From the NCBI RefSeq assembly GCF_024713975.1, contig NC_091094.1, forward strand, positions 9,843,001-9,907,000: a DNA stretch of 64,000 nucleotides, in the 5' to 3' direction. Below the pieces are notes generated by a model that was not told the origin of the DNA, did no database searches, and saw only the letters and a list, made by a program, of their open reading frames with translations. Positions 1 through 13,667 of this stretch are shown piece by piece. The DNA is from Paralichthys olivaceus (taxonomy: Eukaryota; Chordata; Actinopteri; Pleuronectiformes; Paralichthyidae). Position 1 is the first letter of the stretch; every line of letters starts with the position of its first letter. The position numbers and the translations under genes are program-made.

Positions 1-2044
1 CACCAGCTGCTGTCAGAGTCTGGGGGCACTGACTAAATATGTATAAACCGGCAGGGGGAGAGGGAAGGGTGGTGGTCGGCCCTCTGGGGTACAGTACATC
101 TCAGAAACCTCTGACATGGCACGGTTTAAAGAAATCACTAAGAGATCAACTACAAGAAAAATAAGCAGATAATTGATCAGAGGGATCACAGCAAGAAAAC
201 AAACTTACTGTTACTTATAACTCAGATTCTTTTGAAAGCATCCATTTACACACACATGCACACATTTCCTACCCTAACTCTAACTATCACAGCTAATGCC
301 TATAACTAAGGCTTTATCATAAAACTAAATCTCTCTCACACGAACTAACTAAACCCAATCCTTAACATGGAAAAGGTTGTAAAAAATGTAATCTAAAGGC
401 AAAATTGTTTATAGTTATTCAGACGCAATAATTATTCATTGAGAATAGCAGCATATGATTTATACAATCTTTCCTGAAAGATATTCATGAGGTTAAACAT
501 TTTCATTCACAAGTCACACAAGTCGCTGTGGTAGTTGCATGAAATTGTTTTCGAAAGTAAGATTTCTAATACTTCTTCACATGTTCCATATTCAGACACT
601 GTGTCTTAAAATGAGACATCAAGACCTCTGTAATTTTGTGATGTCACAACTTAACAGTCGCCGCTCTCACCTAGACTGACCATCTTACAAGGGACCCAAC
701 CTTGCAGGATTTGGTTTCTCTGGGTATTCACCTGAAATCTGACATATTATTAGTTGAGCTTTATTAAGAACTCTTATTTATGCTTGATTTATCAAACCAT
801 TTTTTCAACAATCAGTTCCATTGAAAACTCCACCCAGCCTGATGTTGACAGAAAAGTAGACTGTTCCGTCTGTTTCTAGTAATACACTCGCCGTATTCCA
901 CTTTTGCCGTACCAGCTGCCTGATCGCCTACTTCCTGATGGTCTCAGATTCTGTGGCCACACACGTTTCCCTGGCAGGCCACGATGCACACTGGCACTGT
1001 ACTGGTCCAGTAGCTGAGGAGAGTGAGCTGGAGGTAGTGGCCTGCAATACAGAGACTCACACTAAAGACACCATGATCCAGAGGTTTCCACCAAAACCAG
1101 GCCCAAGATTGTGATGTTTGTTCCAGAGACCACCATGAGAGGAGAAATTAAACCACAAAATTTCAGTATATCTTTGTATGAATTGAATATTGGGCCTGAA
1201 CTGTTGCTTTCAGAAATTATGACAATTATCTTTATGTCCAACATGAATGGAGTGAGTCCAGGTGTGCAGTCAATGCAGAGGTCTCAACCAAAGCAACACA
1301 GGGTTGTGGCAAAATAATTTTGACACAATGGAACATGATATTATCCGGCAAGGTGCTACAATGGCAAGTCACATACTTGGCTCGTAGCATGGCCAAAGGT
1401 ATTTCTAATGTTTACATTGCAATCGTCAAGCAGTGTTTTGGCATCGGAGAAGGCTTCAGATTCTCAGATCTTTTCCTCCAACGGGACTTCCTGGATTGAA
1501 TTGAATGCCTCACCAGTGCCTAAAGCAACACATCTCCAGCAACTCGGCCCCCATGCACTGCTTTAACACAGGGCTGTTTTTGGTCAAAACATCCACTCAG
1601 ATGTTTGTTTGATGATCTGACAAGTACCTCATTTGAAGCACACTGTGACCTTTAAGTCCTTCAAGGCAAATCCAAGTCTTCCAAATCAAATTATGAGTCA
1701 CAATGTCTTTCAGGTCTCAACACTGACCATATATATGACATAACATTTGATCAGTTTCTTTTCAAAGCTTTGTTGATTGTGACTTTAACGTGAACTGAAA
1801 ACAGTTAAAAAAAGGTCACACAATTCAATTTGTAGCTGAAACTCTAAGCAGAATCCGCTTGATGCTTTCTTTTAACTTTTTATTTTCGTGGGATTTTACC
1901 AGGTCAAAACCGAGCTGAATGTTTTTGGTTTCAAGCCTCAAGTCTAATTAAATTTTTATGGGGCCTGAAGACTTCATTGTGACCCAGGTTTGACTTGAGT
2001 TAAATGGTCAAGTACACAGCACTGCCATAAAATAGACTTAAACA

Positions 2045-2440
2045 CAACAAACAGAACGATATTTTTACCTTCAACAAGGGAGATATGTTTTCACCCCTCT
2101 CCATTTGTTCGTTAGTTGGTTTGTTTTTTTAAGAAAGATTACACAAGAACTACTGGTCGGATTTCCACGAAACTTGGTGGAAGGATGTGGTAGCGGCCAA
2201 TGAAAAACACATTTCATTTTGGTATGGATCTGGATCAGGGCGTGGATTCAGGGATATTTTTTTCACTTTCTATAACATTGGGCATTTACCAACATTTTCA
2301 ACATTTGCCCAGCGAATAATTCATGGATCTTGATTTTAAAATATCAGGCACATTTAGGGAACTAATATATTAAGTATGTGTGATTTGGTGCAGCTTAATT
2401 GAATTTAAGGGGACTGCAAGGCTTTGGCAGAGGGATTGCT
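2045..2440 (+). repeat. Diverged teleost interspersed repeat, copy 1
   Basis: The segment has the recognisable order of a repeat family common in teleost genomes: a 'ttgtttg' start, a block reading 'aactactggtcggatttcca' followed by 'cgaaacttggtgga', then 'catggatcttgat', then 'ttgaatttaaggggac'. A second copy in the same orientation lies near 6090-6460 and shares the order of blocks though many bases differ. No coding capacity is visible, so it looks like an old non-autonomous element. The exact class is not certain from sequence alone; edges are approximate. Confidence 0.6.
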
Positions 2441-4369
2441 TTGCTATTCAGTTTAAATTTGAATTTCCAGATCAAATCAGTTTAATAAAAGGCATAATGT
2501 AGATGGCCATCCAGGTATAAACCTCTTTTTTAAGTATTTTCATTTGTGAATGCATGAAATGATTGTTGCCACAGAGGTTTTCTTTAGCTATTAAGACCCA
2601 TCCAACCCTGCCACACTGCATTTAGTGTTGCTTTAACCTGCAGTGTCCAGTCAGGAGTCAGAAGCACAGTAATCCTCTAAGTCCCTCTCATTTCACTAAG
2701 TATGTATAAAGAAATATTGAAAGAGACTGTCATTGCGCCATCCTGAGCAATTGCATGCATGACGCCTGTTGGGGTCATTAGGTGGCCACAGGTCTCCTCG
2801 ACAGACGGCAAGATTACAGGCCAGATGTCGGCTTGTATACAGCAAGAAGGCGGTGGACTGGGATTTGTTTGGGAGTAGATGGACTTCTGTGTTCCTAGAG
2901 CTGATACTTGAACATAACGACATTCAGCATGTTACACGACATTTATACTCCCAGTGTGGGATAATAACTCATTCTACAAACAGTCAGAAAGTTTTCATAG
3001 AGGAAAACAATTAATGTCTCTCCAGCACCATGTGGGAATAGTTCTGACATGTGGTCACCAAGATATCACAGTGAGACGACAGCGAATGAGACTTTGATGG
3101 TGGTGGGGAGGGGATGTTGCACAGAAATGATCGTTCAATAACAATATTCACAGTATTAACCATCAGGAAACATTTTGCTTTGCTTTTACTCGTATTTGGA
3201 CAAAACGTCCGCAGGTGAAAAGGAAAAATCATCACATTGGGAAAGGATTACTTTCTCCTGATTACCACCATGTCTGATGACTGGACACGTTCTGTCCACT
3301 GGTTGAAATGCAGCCTGTTGGTGGTTGGATTACTCAGAACCACCAACATGCTCCAAAATAGAGACCGACCACATGAGCCCAGCAGGTCATTTTATCTAAA
3401 GTGTCCTGTCTCTTCTTTTTTCTTCCTGTCTGGCTCAAGTGACGAATATCTGATGCTACAATCAGCAGCATCCACAGCCGTTCAAATGTTCATGATATTC
3501 ACTGGTACATTGTTTACCCTATTCCTCTCTCTCGCAGTCTCTCTGTCTATAGGTTTCCCTCTTTCTCTCTTCTCCTCTTTTCTCGCTCTCTCATTTTCCG
3601 TTGACAAGCTCTCTGAATCTTTGACCACACAGCCTGGAAAAATAGCACCGAGTCATGCTGCAAGGCAAGTCTATCCCTGACCCTGATTCCCTCTCACCAC
3701 ATTTCCATCAGCAGCGAAGTAAAACACATCTAATCATTTCAATTTTCCCCCTCCGTCGCAGTATTATTAACATTGTTAATTTTCTGAGGGCTGCAGCCCA
3801 GAGGGGAATGTCAAGGGAAATGCATTATGGCGAGATATTCCATTGATCCACCATTATACACACTTACTTGGTCGCTCTAATGGCCTAATGTTACCAAGAG
3901 GCCAATTTAAAACAAATGTAGAAAACAGAAGGCTATTCACCCCCAAAAGAAAGAAGCACTTAAAACCCAGCGTGTGATGTCAATGTATAGACATGGTCTA
4001 ACATCGAAAGAGTCCCACTGCTTTGTTTCATGTTTGTTTGTGCCACTGCCGTGCTTTCTGGTTACCACCAAGAGGAATTATCAGAGAGGAATTATCAAAA
4101 CCTCCACTACTATATCACGAGAGATGCCTGCTGGATGAACTTGCTTGTACTCAAGCGTACAAAAGGAAGCTAACTAAAGCTAACTCATGCACGGCTTGAA
4201 AGGTTTTTAATTTTTTCAGATGTGAAAAAAAATTTACCAAGCATTTAAGTAGTAGTTTTATTTAACTGTACTAGTTTGAAAGTATAATTACATTTACTAA
4301 GATGCTCAATGGAAATGAAGACATCATCAGCTGAGAGGAAAATCTGAAAATACAGAATCACAAACTCAA

Positions 4370-4770
4370 GCTCCCAGCAGACATGCACCCAAGTCCAAAC
4401 ATTTTCCTGAATTTTTCAGAAGTGTCTGTACATGAGAACACAAATGTCCTGGTTAGTTTCTCCAGACATTTTCCATCTACCAGTCTCCTTGTTAAATGGC
4501 CGGAAAGTGTCATGCAAGACATTGCCGACGAAGATGTCCAATTGTAAAGACAAGGAGATTCGAGAGCTTTTGGCGATAAGGGACAACGCCAGTGTCGATG
4601 TGCTGTATACATAAAGTCCTGCCGTCTGCATGCTCTACCCAGGCGCCACCCCTCGCATGAAAATCTAAACATTTTGGTGTCGATGTGAACGTGTCTGACT
4701 CAAACAAACTCCTCATACGTGAAAGCTGAACTCTAAATGTCCGCACCAAATTTCCCAAACATTTTTTCTC
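4370..4770. repeat. Possible old interspersed-repeat relic
   Basis: This segment combines phrases such as 'tctccagacattttc', 'gagcttttggcgataaggga' and 'tctacccaggcgccacccc', which resemble pieces of medium-reiteration repeats in fish genomes. It also has overlapping open frames on both strands with no protein resemblance. The family cannot be named and the edges are guesses. Confidence 0.25.
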
Positions 4771-4989
4771 TTTCTCTGACTGAATATTGAATGTGAGCTG
4801 CTCAAAGTTGAGGCAGCGGATGTGATTTCCACTGCTTACACACCTTCAGTAAAAACTTCAATAAAATATTCCAGTAATGTCTAATATAGTAAAAGTGCAG
4901 TCTGAGTATAAAGAATATTAACAAGTTTTCCTACAAAACATTTTTTATTTGTCAAAACAAGCCAAACTTCTCAATGAAAAAGTCCAAGT

Positions 4990-5262
4990 TAAATCCTTCC
5001 GTCAATTATCAATACCACTTGGCAGGATAGCCAGAGCCACTCCCAGCTGACACCAGGGCTGACATGCAGAGACAGACAACCATTCATGCTTATATTCACA
5101 TGGACAATTTAAAGGCTCCAATTGACCTAACCCCAGTGTGGGAGGAGGCCGGACTACCCAGAGAAAACCCACACAGACACGGGAAGAACATGCAAAGTCC
5201 ACACAGGCTGGTGACACTGCTAACCACTGCACCACCATGCTGCCATTCAAGTAAATATTATA
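4990..5262 (+). repeat. Degenerate teleost interspersed repeat
   Basis: Several signature blocks of a very common fish repeat occur in order: 'cccagctgacaccagggctg' (a cccagctgac...aggg type block), then 'agagacagacaaccattca', then 'ggacaatttaaaggctccaa', then 'gacctaaccccagtgtggga', then 'agagaaaacccacacagaca' and 'ctaaccactgcaccaccatg'. Internal deletions relative to the usual form make it short. An open frame running through it is a by-product of the repeat, not a gene. Confidence 0.75.
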
Positions 5263-6084
5263 CTGTCAATCAGGCAAGTGAATTTGATCTAAAATGCATT
5301 TTGTTAGGTTAACTGTAATCTGGACATCTGATCTGATCAATAAACATGAAAAAAAGTGTTGAGATTCAATATCATAAGTTATTTTACCTTTTCATGCCTT
5401 TCCATTTTATGTCTCACCACCTGTCCACTTCTGTAGAGACAACCACACAACGTGCACCATCATGCGGCATGAAGGACAAGACTCCATCTCTGCTCAGAAG
5501 CAAACAAAGCACACACTCACTCTCTGCCATCACCTCAAAGCGGTTTCCTTTTCTCTGAAGCAGAGCAACCAGAGGAGGATTCGCCAAAGAGACACGGCTC
5601 GACAACAACGTTTGCACGGAAAAGTTGACCACTGGTGATGGAGACAGTCTGTTAGAGACAGACTTATTGCTTCCTGTTTTTTACCAAAGTGAAATAATGT
5701 CAGGTTATGTAACACACCCTTATTAAAAAATACAGGAATTAAGGTATCCACAATACACTGAATTAAACTTATGTCTCTTTTTGATGGTTGTGAAAAGTGC
5801 AAGAGGCTGGTGCATGATACAGAATATCTGGTAACCAGCCTGGTACATAGCCTGCAAGCACAGAAATAAAGTCAATGACATGTGATCATCATGAACCAGC
5901 TTCACTGTTTCTTTGTCGGATGCAAGGACAATACAGATAATTGATTGGTTCCTATAGTAAATGCATGTATACTTTTCTAGTAACCAAGAACGCATTGTTG
6001 CTTTGCTTACACTAATTTTGAAACTGGTAAATTAAAAATTTTAAAGGGGTGGTGCTAGGTGAATAAAGTGACAAGATCAATCTA

Positions 6085-6460
6085 TGGAGGCTATGGTTTC
6101 AGCTTTGTCCATTGTTTGTTTGTCTGGAGGATGATGCAAAAACTACAGAACAGATTTCCATGAAAATTCATTGAAAGATGGGACATGGGCGATGAAAGAA
6201 CCCAGGAAATGTTTGTGCAGATGGGTACAAAGAGGCAGATCTAGGATTTTTGTTTCACACTCTGTATTGTTGCCAATTTCATCAATTGTTAAAGAACAAT
6301 TGTTTACCAGAAAAACATGCTGGGAGCTTGATGAAAGAAAATCACACATATTTAGTAGATTGATATCTATGTGTGTGTGTAATTTGTTACAGCTTGATTG
6401 AATGTAAGGGGACATTTGGTCTTCGCTGAAGCATGTGCACTACTGAGTTCTAGTTTCTGA
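6085..6460 (+). repeat. Diverged teleost interspersed repeat, copy 2
   Basis: It shows the same block order as the copy at 2045-2440: a 'gtttgtttgtctgg' start, 'gcaaaaactacagaacagat' followed by 'ttccatgaaaattc', then 'acagcttgattgaatgtaag' and a tail reading 'gcatgtgcactactgagtt' that copy 1 has lost. Divergence between copies is high, so insertion is probably old. No protein-coding capacity. Confidence 0.6.
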
Positions 6461-9169
6461 AGTCTGAATTAAAAACAAGACATGTTCAATGTTATAAATT
6501 GTGATCACTCATGAACAAACACACTCAAACACTTTTCAAGTCAAAACCAGACTACTGGTATATTTGCTTAATTTAGATCCAAGCACGGAGACAAACTTTG
6601 GAAAGGTGATATCTTGGGGTCTGTACCCAGAATACATCTGCCTGGTGAGTCAGAAAAATTTCAATCGTATACTATGTTTGTTGTTTTGAAGCATTATCAC
6701 ACCACGTCTAATAGATTTACATATAGTTTTTAAAGTAGCATCACATGCCACCAATTGCATTTAAAGGGGCCAAACCTACAAAAACCTGTAACTACTAATA
6801 CATGTGATAGGAGTCATATGGACAACTATCCATACGAAACGTATAATCAGTCCTGGGTAACATAATCGTGCCCACCCAACGCCGAGAGGTTCATCAAGCT
6901 CGCAGTGCCTACTGTACGTACCCAAATGTCTAAACCACACAGGGCAGAAATAGTAAATAGAGCAGAGAAAGCTTTTTGAAGAGGCTGTTAAGAGCTTAAC
7001 GCATTCCCTAATTATAGATCTCACTTGCTCCCTTTTGAAGAGAACTGTAAATGGGAACACGCCAAAGTTTTAGATCAGTACAAGTCTTATAAAAATGAAG
7101 AGAAACAGCCGATTGCAGACCACTTTTCAGAAATATAGGAGCTCTTTTACCTCCCCTCTCATTTCACCTAAATGTAAAACATAAAGCATTAACGAACGCT
7201 AAGAAGAAAAGGAACACTTCACTTAACGACGCACATCAGTAACTGAACATGTGTCAAATGAGAGGGGAAGGAAATCCCTCAGAAAGTGTGATAAGATTGC
7301 CACGTATAACACACGTATCTGTGAGGATTTCACATGATATGAGAGGCCCACAGGAGACGTTATTGATTATACTGCTGAAAGATTTCACATTAGCAGGTGT
7401 TGTCATCGTCTTCCTTCTGTGAAACTTTCAAGTCAGTTCGAGTGGAGGTTCACAGGTTTATGTGACTGCGAGCGCAGGAGTGTGCGGCCGTGTAAACTGT
7501 CGCATGTCGCAGCCTTTGTTCTCCTACACTCACACCCCTCCTGGAATAAGAAAATAAAGCAATGAAGGTCAGTTGGAGAACAGACTGCCAAATATAGCTG
7601 CTGTGTTCATGTGAGGGCCAGACTCTCCAGAACGACAAGCCCAGCTCTGACCATGCCCTGTAATTGAGGAGAAAATAAGGACAGAAATTATATGTTTATT
7701 TTTGACAACAATTTTAATCTTCTGTGCTCTCCTTCAGAAACTGAGACGCCCACAAAAAGGCTGAGAATCTGTGTCGCCCGAGACTGAAAGTTGAGTTTTG
7801 GATTTTTTTTAAACCAATAAGTGAAATCAATGAAATGTAGCAAAAGAAAACAGTTTCAAATATATGATTTTCTCCCTTTTTTCTTGAGATTCATCTTTAG
7901 CGTTGATACATCACAGATTAAGAAGAGCATGAAAATAACATTGCAATAATCTAATGTAATTAAAGCTCATTTTACTTATAAAATATACATTCAACGATAC
8001 AAACATCCTATTTATATATAAATATATAATCCCTTTTCTATTTTGTGTATTGTGACACTGTTGTATATGATGAAATCGTCCCATAACCTTTATTTGTAAT
8101 GTATCTATAGACACACTTGCTTATTTCTATGTGCATGAATAATTGGTATATGTAAATTTGTGAAATAAAAATTGTCCATCCAAGAAGAGTATGGTCTCAG
8201 CATTGGTGGGTTTGTCATTGTGCATCTGTGACTGTAATGAAAAAGTTTCTAAATCAAATTAAAAGATGATTAATTATCCGGATTGTTTAAGTTCAGGGTG
8301 AATTAATTGAAACTTGTGATTTATGTAAATAAAAGGTTTACACGTGGTTTAACAGGCATTAGTTTACATACATGTAAGTTATGAGCATATTTAAATAAAT
8401 CAGCAAATCTGGCAAAATTATTCCAGACTCAAACATGAATCTTGACGAACAGATATTTGGAGGATTTTGAAATAACACGTTTCCACCGTCTCTGACTGGA
8501 CTTTTCAAACTTTCATACTTCATTTCTTCTTCTTTTTTTTATTTGAATCATCGTGTCTTCCTCCAGGAAACGATCCTGCGAGTCGGTTTTTTCCTCCCTC
8601 GTCAGTTCGCGGTGCTTGAATTCATTTTATTTGATGCGATAATCTCTTCTTTATTTTATTTAACGACTCGCTCCTTTCCCTCTGCGCTTGTCTGCGCAGC
8701 TCAGCCTCTTTAACCATCACAATTAACGTCGAGAAAAGGGCCCGTAAAAGTGCGTTAAAGAATATTAGAAACAGAGAGAGGGTTGAAAACCAGAATAATA
8801 AAATCTCGGATGGAAACCACAGACTTTTTTATTTATATATGTGGCTTCATGTTCTTTTGTTATTTTTCCTCTCACACAGAGAACATGGAGCTTTAGTCCA
8901 ACTTTTTCATTTACACTTCTGCAATAAAGTTGCATGAATAAAACTTATCAATGGAGATGATGTTAAATCTTAATTCTCTTGCTCCACTGGATTAATCCCA
9001 GTGAAATTGAAATAATATCCACATGGTGATTGATGAGTAACCCATTCATGCGTTTATCTTTAAACAGATCTGTTTTTGGGGGGGTGGGATGTCCTCTGTC
9101 TGTGTTATCCACCAATCCCCGTGCGTCTTGCTCCATCTCTGGTTTTTTATTGCTTCTCTGCAGAGTCTT

Positions 9170-9319
9170 CAAAGAGGCTGTAATTAGGGGGCGGGCTCCC
9201 TGCGCCTCAAAACACTTCCCCGCGTTACTGCCCGACTTCTTCCAAACTGTCCCGGGACCCTGAGCTGCGCCTCTCCCGCTCCCCTCCCTCAGCTTCCTAT
9301 AGGATTTAGTTTCTCAGGG
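9170..9319 (+). promoter_or_regulatory. sp7 proximal promoter / 5' UTR
   Basis: This GC-richer segment directly precedes the sp7 start codon. A GC box (gggggcggg, about 9186-9194) could bind Sp/KLF proteins. C-rich pyrimidine tracts follow near 9265-9295. No clear TATA box is visible. The transcription start cannot be fixed from sequence. Confidence 0.45.
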
Positions 9320-12162
9320 ATGGCCGCATCTATTCTGGAGGTAGGGAATGTAATTGTAAGTAGACTTTTTTCTTCTTCTTCTTCTTACAAACACAACTTT
9401 TATTATGTGGTTATTGGAGAACTTATTGTGAAGTCATGCATTTGGGGGTTTATATGAGGAAACTTAACCCTGGAGTTTAATTTGAATGTTACTGGCATCT
9501 GACAGACAAATACCTGAGTGATAATAAACGTGTGCCGAAGAGGATGATGAAAATTATACGAAGAAAAACCTTTGTTTTCGTGTTTAGTTCAGGTTGTGCT
9601 GCTGACAGCTGCTCAGAAACTTTTCTACTCACACTCATCATCTTAACCTATATGCCTTTGATTTCCATTTCCTCTGTTCGCATTCTTTCACCCATAGTTT
9701 AATGAAATCTTATCTCCACCACATGAAGCTTTACAGTTACCAGCAGTGAGTGAAAATCATGACGAATGCAGCGACTGTTACGTAGAAAAATTGTTGTTGG
9801 TGTTGACCTGAAAATCACATCAGGGCTTGTTGCTTAAGAGACAAAAACAAGATCAGAGTTTCATTAGCGTGTATTTAAAGTCAGCCATAGTGTGCCTTTA
9901 AAGCACATTTATTTTTATATTATAGATACTTATAAAACTTGTAATATATATTATAATAAGTACTACATTACCACCACAGCAGATAAACGATTACAGCAAA
10001 AACAGAATCAAATATTGCATATTATTGCACTTTTTTGTAGAAGCACATACAGTGATGTTCAATAGAATAACAATATAAGCGATATATATGTGATTTTGCT
10101 TTAGTTATATAGTGAGTAGTAACAGTAGAAACATGCCTCTGACATTGTTGCCACGTGGAGACGTAGAAGTAAAACATGAAATAGTTTTTTACAAAAAGTG
10201 AAGTTTTTTCAGTGTTGCATTTCTGTTCCTTTTTTCTTTTCTGTTCACTTCAAAAGTTTTTTATTCCAAAACAGCTAATGAATACGAATGTTTACAAGAA
10301 ACATCATGGCTTACACAATCACCTTGATTATAATGGACGATGGTTACATCTAAATCTGTAACACTACAGGACCAAAGGGAGACCATTGGGACACTATGGA
10401 CCATGAGCTCGTCCAATCAATGTCGTAATGACCAGTAGTGGAAAAAAACATGTTTTACAAGTTACAGCTAGTAGTGCAGTGCTTAGATCCACACATACAC
10501 GGTTTTATAAAACTTAAAAACAAACATGCATGCAAAATTAAGAATAGCTTGTAGACAGCGGTTTAAGTGAAACAAAAGAGCGAGGGAATTCCGCCTTTGC
10601 TGAGCAGAGCAGATCCCTCACAAGCATAAACATTCACTGCTTTAAATTGCCCTGACCACTTTGAAAACAGAGAGAGAGCAGAAAGAGCCAGCGGTGGCAG
10701 TCAGACATAAGTTTTTTATTAGAGTTGACACTGACAGAAGCAGCAGCAGCAAGCAGCCATTTCCTGCAGACAGACAGTCTCATTTTCTCCCCTGTCTCCT
10801 CCTCCCCAGGAAGACGCACGCTATGGCTCCAGTCCTCTGGCTATGTTAACTGCTACCTGTAACAAGTTCGGCAGCACCAGCCCCATCAGGGATTCAGCTA
10901 CACCCAGTAAGACCGGCAACACAACTCCAGTAAAGAAGCCCTACATGATGACCTCTGACCTTCAGACAGCGAAGAATGGCCGGACCGCAGACGGCAGTGG
11001 CCTGGCGGACTCCTACACTGGCTCCTTCACCACAGCTGGAGGAGGGGGAGGAGGTGGTGGGCTGCTTACACCCACTGGAAGCCCCCCTCCTTCAGCCGGA
11101 GGCTACACTACAGAGTATAACCCTTTCTCCCACTCCTTCCAGACCTCCGTCTCCCAGGACCCCTCTCTTTTAGTGTCCAAGGCCCATGCTACGGCCGATT
11201 GCCTCACCAGTGTCTACACCTCACTGGATATGTCACACCCCTATGGCTCTTGGTATAAAGCCGGTATCCACCCTGGCATCACTGCCGCCCCGGCCAATGC
11301 CACATCCTCCTGGTGGGATGTCCATCCCAACTCCAACTGGCTGTCAGCAACGCAGCCCCAGGCGGACGGAGGTCTCCAGGCCTCCCTGCAGCCTGTAGCA
11401 CCCCAGGCCTCCCTGAGCCCCCAGATATCAAGTTACAGCACCGACTTTACACCCCTCAACCCGGCACCTTACCCTTCTGTGGGACTGGGCTCCTCCTCAC
11501 ACCTCCTACAGCCTTCCCAGCACATGCTGCCCCAGGACATGTACAAGCCCAAGCCTGTGCCAAGTGCAGGGCTGATTGAGAGTCCCATGGGCCTAAAGCC
11601 TGCCAGGGGATCAGGGGGCTACAGTAGTGGGGCAACACCCACTAGGTCCTCATGTGACTGCCCCAACTGCCAGGAGCTGGAAAGGCTGGGAGCCTCTGCT
11701 GCGTCCCTGAGGAAGAAGCCTGTCCACAGCTGCCACATCCCAGGCTGTGGGAAGGTGTACGGAAAGGCCTCCCACCTCAAAGCCCACTTGCGCTGGCACA
11801 CCGGTGAGCGTCCTTTTGTTTGCAACTGGCTGTTCTGCGGGAAGCGTTTCACCCGCTCAGACGAACTGGAGAGGCACGTGCGCACCCACACACGGGAGAA
11901 GAAGTTCACCTGTCTACTGTGCAACAAGCGTTTCACACGCAGCGACCACCTCTCCAAGCACCAGAAGACCCACGCAGATTCTGCAATGCAGGGTAAAGCT
12001 GTGGCTGTGGAAGGAGAGGCAGATCCTCGGAGTGAGGAGACCACAGAGCTCAACACCAGCTCTGTACCTACCAATCCTGTTGCTGACCAAATCACCAACG
12101 GAGATGAGAAGACTGGCACACCTAACGGAGTGGAGAACAGCAGCGGACTGTTGGAGATCTGA
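9320..12162 (+). CDS. sp7: Sp7/osterix zinc-finger transcription factor
   Basis: Two coding exons: 9320-9340 and 10810-12162, giving 457 residues. Exon 1 encodes MAASILE and ends at GAG|gtaggg; exon 2 starts after ccccag with [13 protein letters not shown], matching the N-terminus of vertebrate Sp7. The start was chosen because it supplies this conserved N-terminus. A buttonhead box (CDCPNC, residues about 289-294) precedes three C2H2 fingers starting at Cys 315, 345 and 375, whose recognition helices ([24 protein letters not shown]) are those of Sp factors and bind GC/GT boxes. A polyglycine run lies near residue 80. The C-terminus LLEI equals that of mammalian Sp7. Family knowledge: nuclear activator required for osteoblast differentiation, downstream of Runx2. 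Human SP7 is 431 residues, so this protein is slightly longer. Beside sp1-type genes this could only be confused with other Sp members; the finger linker and N-terminus favour Sp7. Confidence 0.96.
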
Positions 12163-12348
12163 CTTCATTAAATCATCTATTTAGTGCTTTTTTGAGACAC
12201 GGTCGATTTGTTTTTATGGTGAAAAAAACCACCTTTTAAATAAAAAAGTAGTTTGTTTCATGACATGAAAGGACATCAGATTTAAAAAGACTTGATATGA
12301 TAAATGACTGAGCATGTTGCAGGTAGCAATGGCTTCATTTACTATGGA

Positions 12349-12349
<1 letters not shown>

Positions 12350-12386
<37 letters not shown>
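12350..12386. repeat. (AC)n microsatellite in the sp7 3' UTR
   Basis: An uninterrupted dinucleotide run of about 18 AC units starts roughly 190 bases after the sp7 stop codon. It is flanked by further CA-rich sequence to about 12650, which creates long but meaningless open frames on both strands. Confidence 0.9.
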
Positions 12387-12388
<2 letters not shown>

Positions 12389-13661
12389 TTAACAAGCACA
12401 GAACATGAGAAAGGCCTGCAAACATATTTTAGAGCACAAAGATATGCAGGCACACACAAATATGACCAACCAAACCAGGATGTACGTGAACACAAATATA
12501 TCATGTGTGTTGCATGAGCACATGCACAGAGATAACTCTTAGCAAATGTGCAGGCATATATAATGCAAACATGTGCATACATGCAAGCGCACACACAAAC
12601 CTGTGTCAGCACACACACAAACACATACAAGTAAACATGCTCATGCACACATTTTGTAGCCTACACGCAGTTTCGGCCTTTCAAATGAGACAAACCACTG
12701 GGGAAATTTAATCTGCAAAAGCAGAGGGAAAAGAGCTCTGAAGCCGCAAAAGGAAAGTAGTTTTACAACAAGACTTATGGTCAGGATGATGGAGTTGATG
12801 GAGCGTTGCATGCCTAGAGAAAAAAATCTGATTTACAGCTGTACTTTGATACTTATTCATTATTACTGAAACAATCAGAGGACAGTCTTACATACTGCTT
12901 CTTGTTGCCAAAGACGTTTGATCTCGCATTTCACTTTTTGTTTGCTGTTTGCTTCTTACTATGTCTAATTTAATTTCATATTTACATAAATAATCTAATT
13001 TATGTCTTAAATTATACACATGGGAGATTATCTTGCACCCTGTATGAAACAGAATGCCTGAAACAAATGCAAGATGGTTGAAGCTGGCCAAAAAAAGAAA
13101 TTAAAATGCATTAAATTAATATTTTCTTTCTTATTTATTAGTTATAATGTGGAGTTTAGTGTTTTTAAAGATTTATTTATAGATCTTGAAGTTAGATGTG
13201 CGTGTAAACTATTTCTATATCATCTTTTAATTGTGAAGCTTCCACACCTGACAATGTAATAATAATAAGGGCTTCCCCTTGTTTGTACATACTATATATT
13301 TACAACAATATATGGATAATGTTAGGTGTGTTATTTTTCTACTTTTTTATGTATTTTCTACATTTTGTGTAACTTCCATGATGAGAAAGATGCCTGTGTT
13401 GCTTCAGTTAAAAAGAAACATAAACTTAAGAGCTTGATTTGTTGATGTTGAAATTCAAGTGTTTGCAGATCTGTTGTGAAATTAGTGTTTAAGATACTGT
13501 AAATAGTGATAAAGCATGAAACCTGGTAAAGGTGCACATGTTGTTAAGAGTTGTGGTGTGGAATCATGACTGTTTTGGTGCTTTCTAAAAGTAAAGAAAT
13601 TTCAATCGCATTTCTTCGCTGGTGTTATTCTTATTCGAGAACATCTTGACTTTAAGAAAAA

Positions 13662-13667
13662 AATAAA
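13662..13667 (+). terminator. Candidate sp7 polyadenylation signal
   Basis: AATAAA in a downstream AT-rich segment about 1.5 kb after the sp7 stop. Sequence between looks like a long AT-rich 3' UTR with ATTTA-like motifs. The signal is the most plausible 3' end before sequence character changes, but earlier ends are possible. Confidence 0.4.

Larger units (their letters stand above)
1..9169. other. Gene-poor region upstream of sp7
   Basis: No coding exon could be supported in this stretch on either strand. Open frames are short, lack recognisable domains and have no coherent splice phase with neighbours. It holds at least three relics of interspersed repeats (listed separately) and AT-rich unique-looking sequence. 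Position suggests it carries distal regulatory DNA for sp7, but that is inference only. Confidence 0.6.

Noticed and set aside
860-1111. 84-codon open stretch on the plus strand (includes SELEVVACNTETHTKD)
   Set aside because: No resemblance to a known family, no clear start, no splice context, and length is within chance for this composition. Another frame opens nearby but joining them would be arbitrary.
3237-3680. 147-codon open frame with a hydrophobic C-terminal half
   Set aside because: The hydrophobic part comes from a low-complexity CTCTTTCTC tract; no domain, no conserved neighbour and no promoter.
11619-12119. 166-codon antisense frame over the sp7 zinc-finger exon
   Set aside because: Shadow of the coding strand in a GC-rich exon; sp7 itself explains the sequence.
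12214-12648. 144-codon antisense frame of Cys/Val repeats after sp7
   Set aside because: Translation of the AC/GT microsatellite and its flanks in the sp7 3' UTR.
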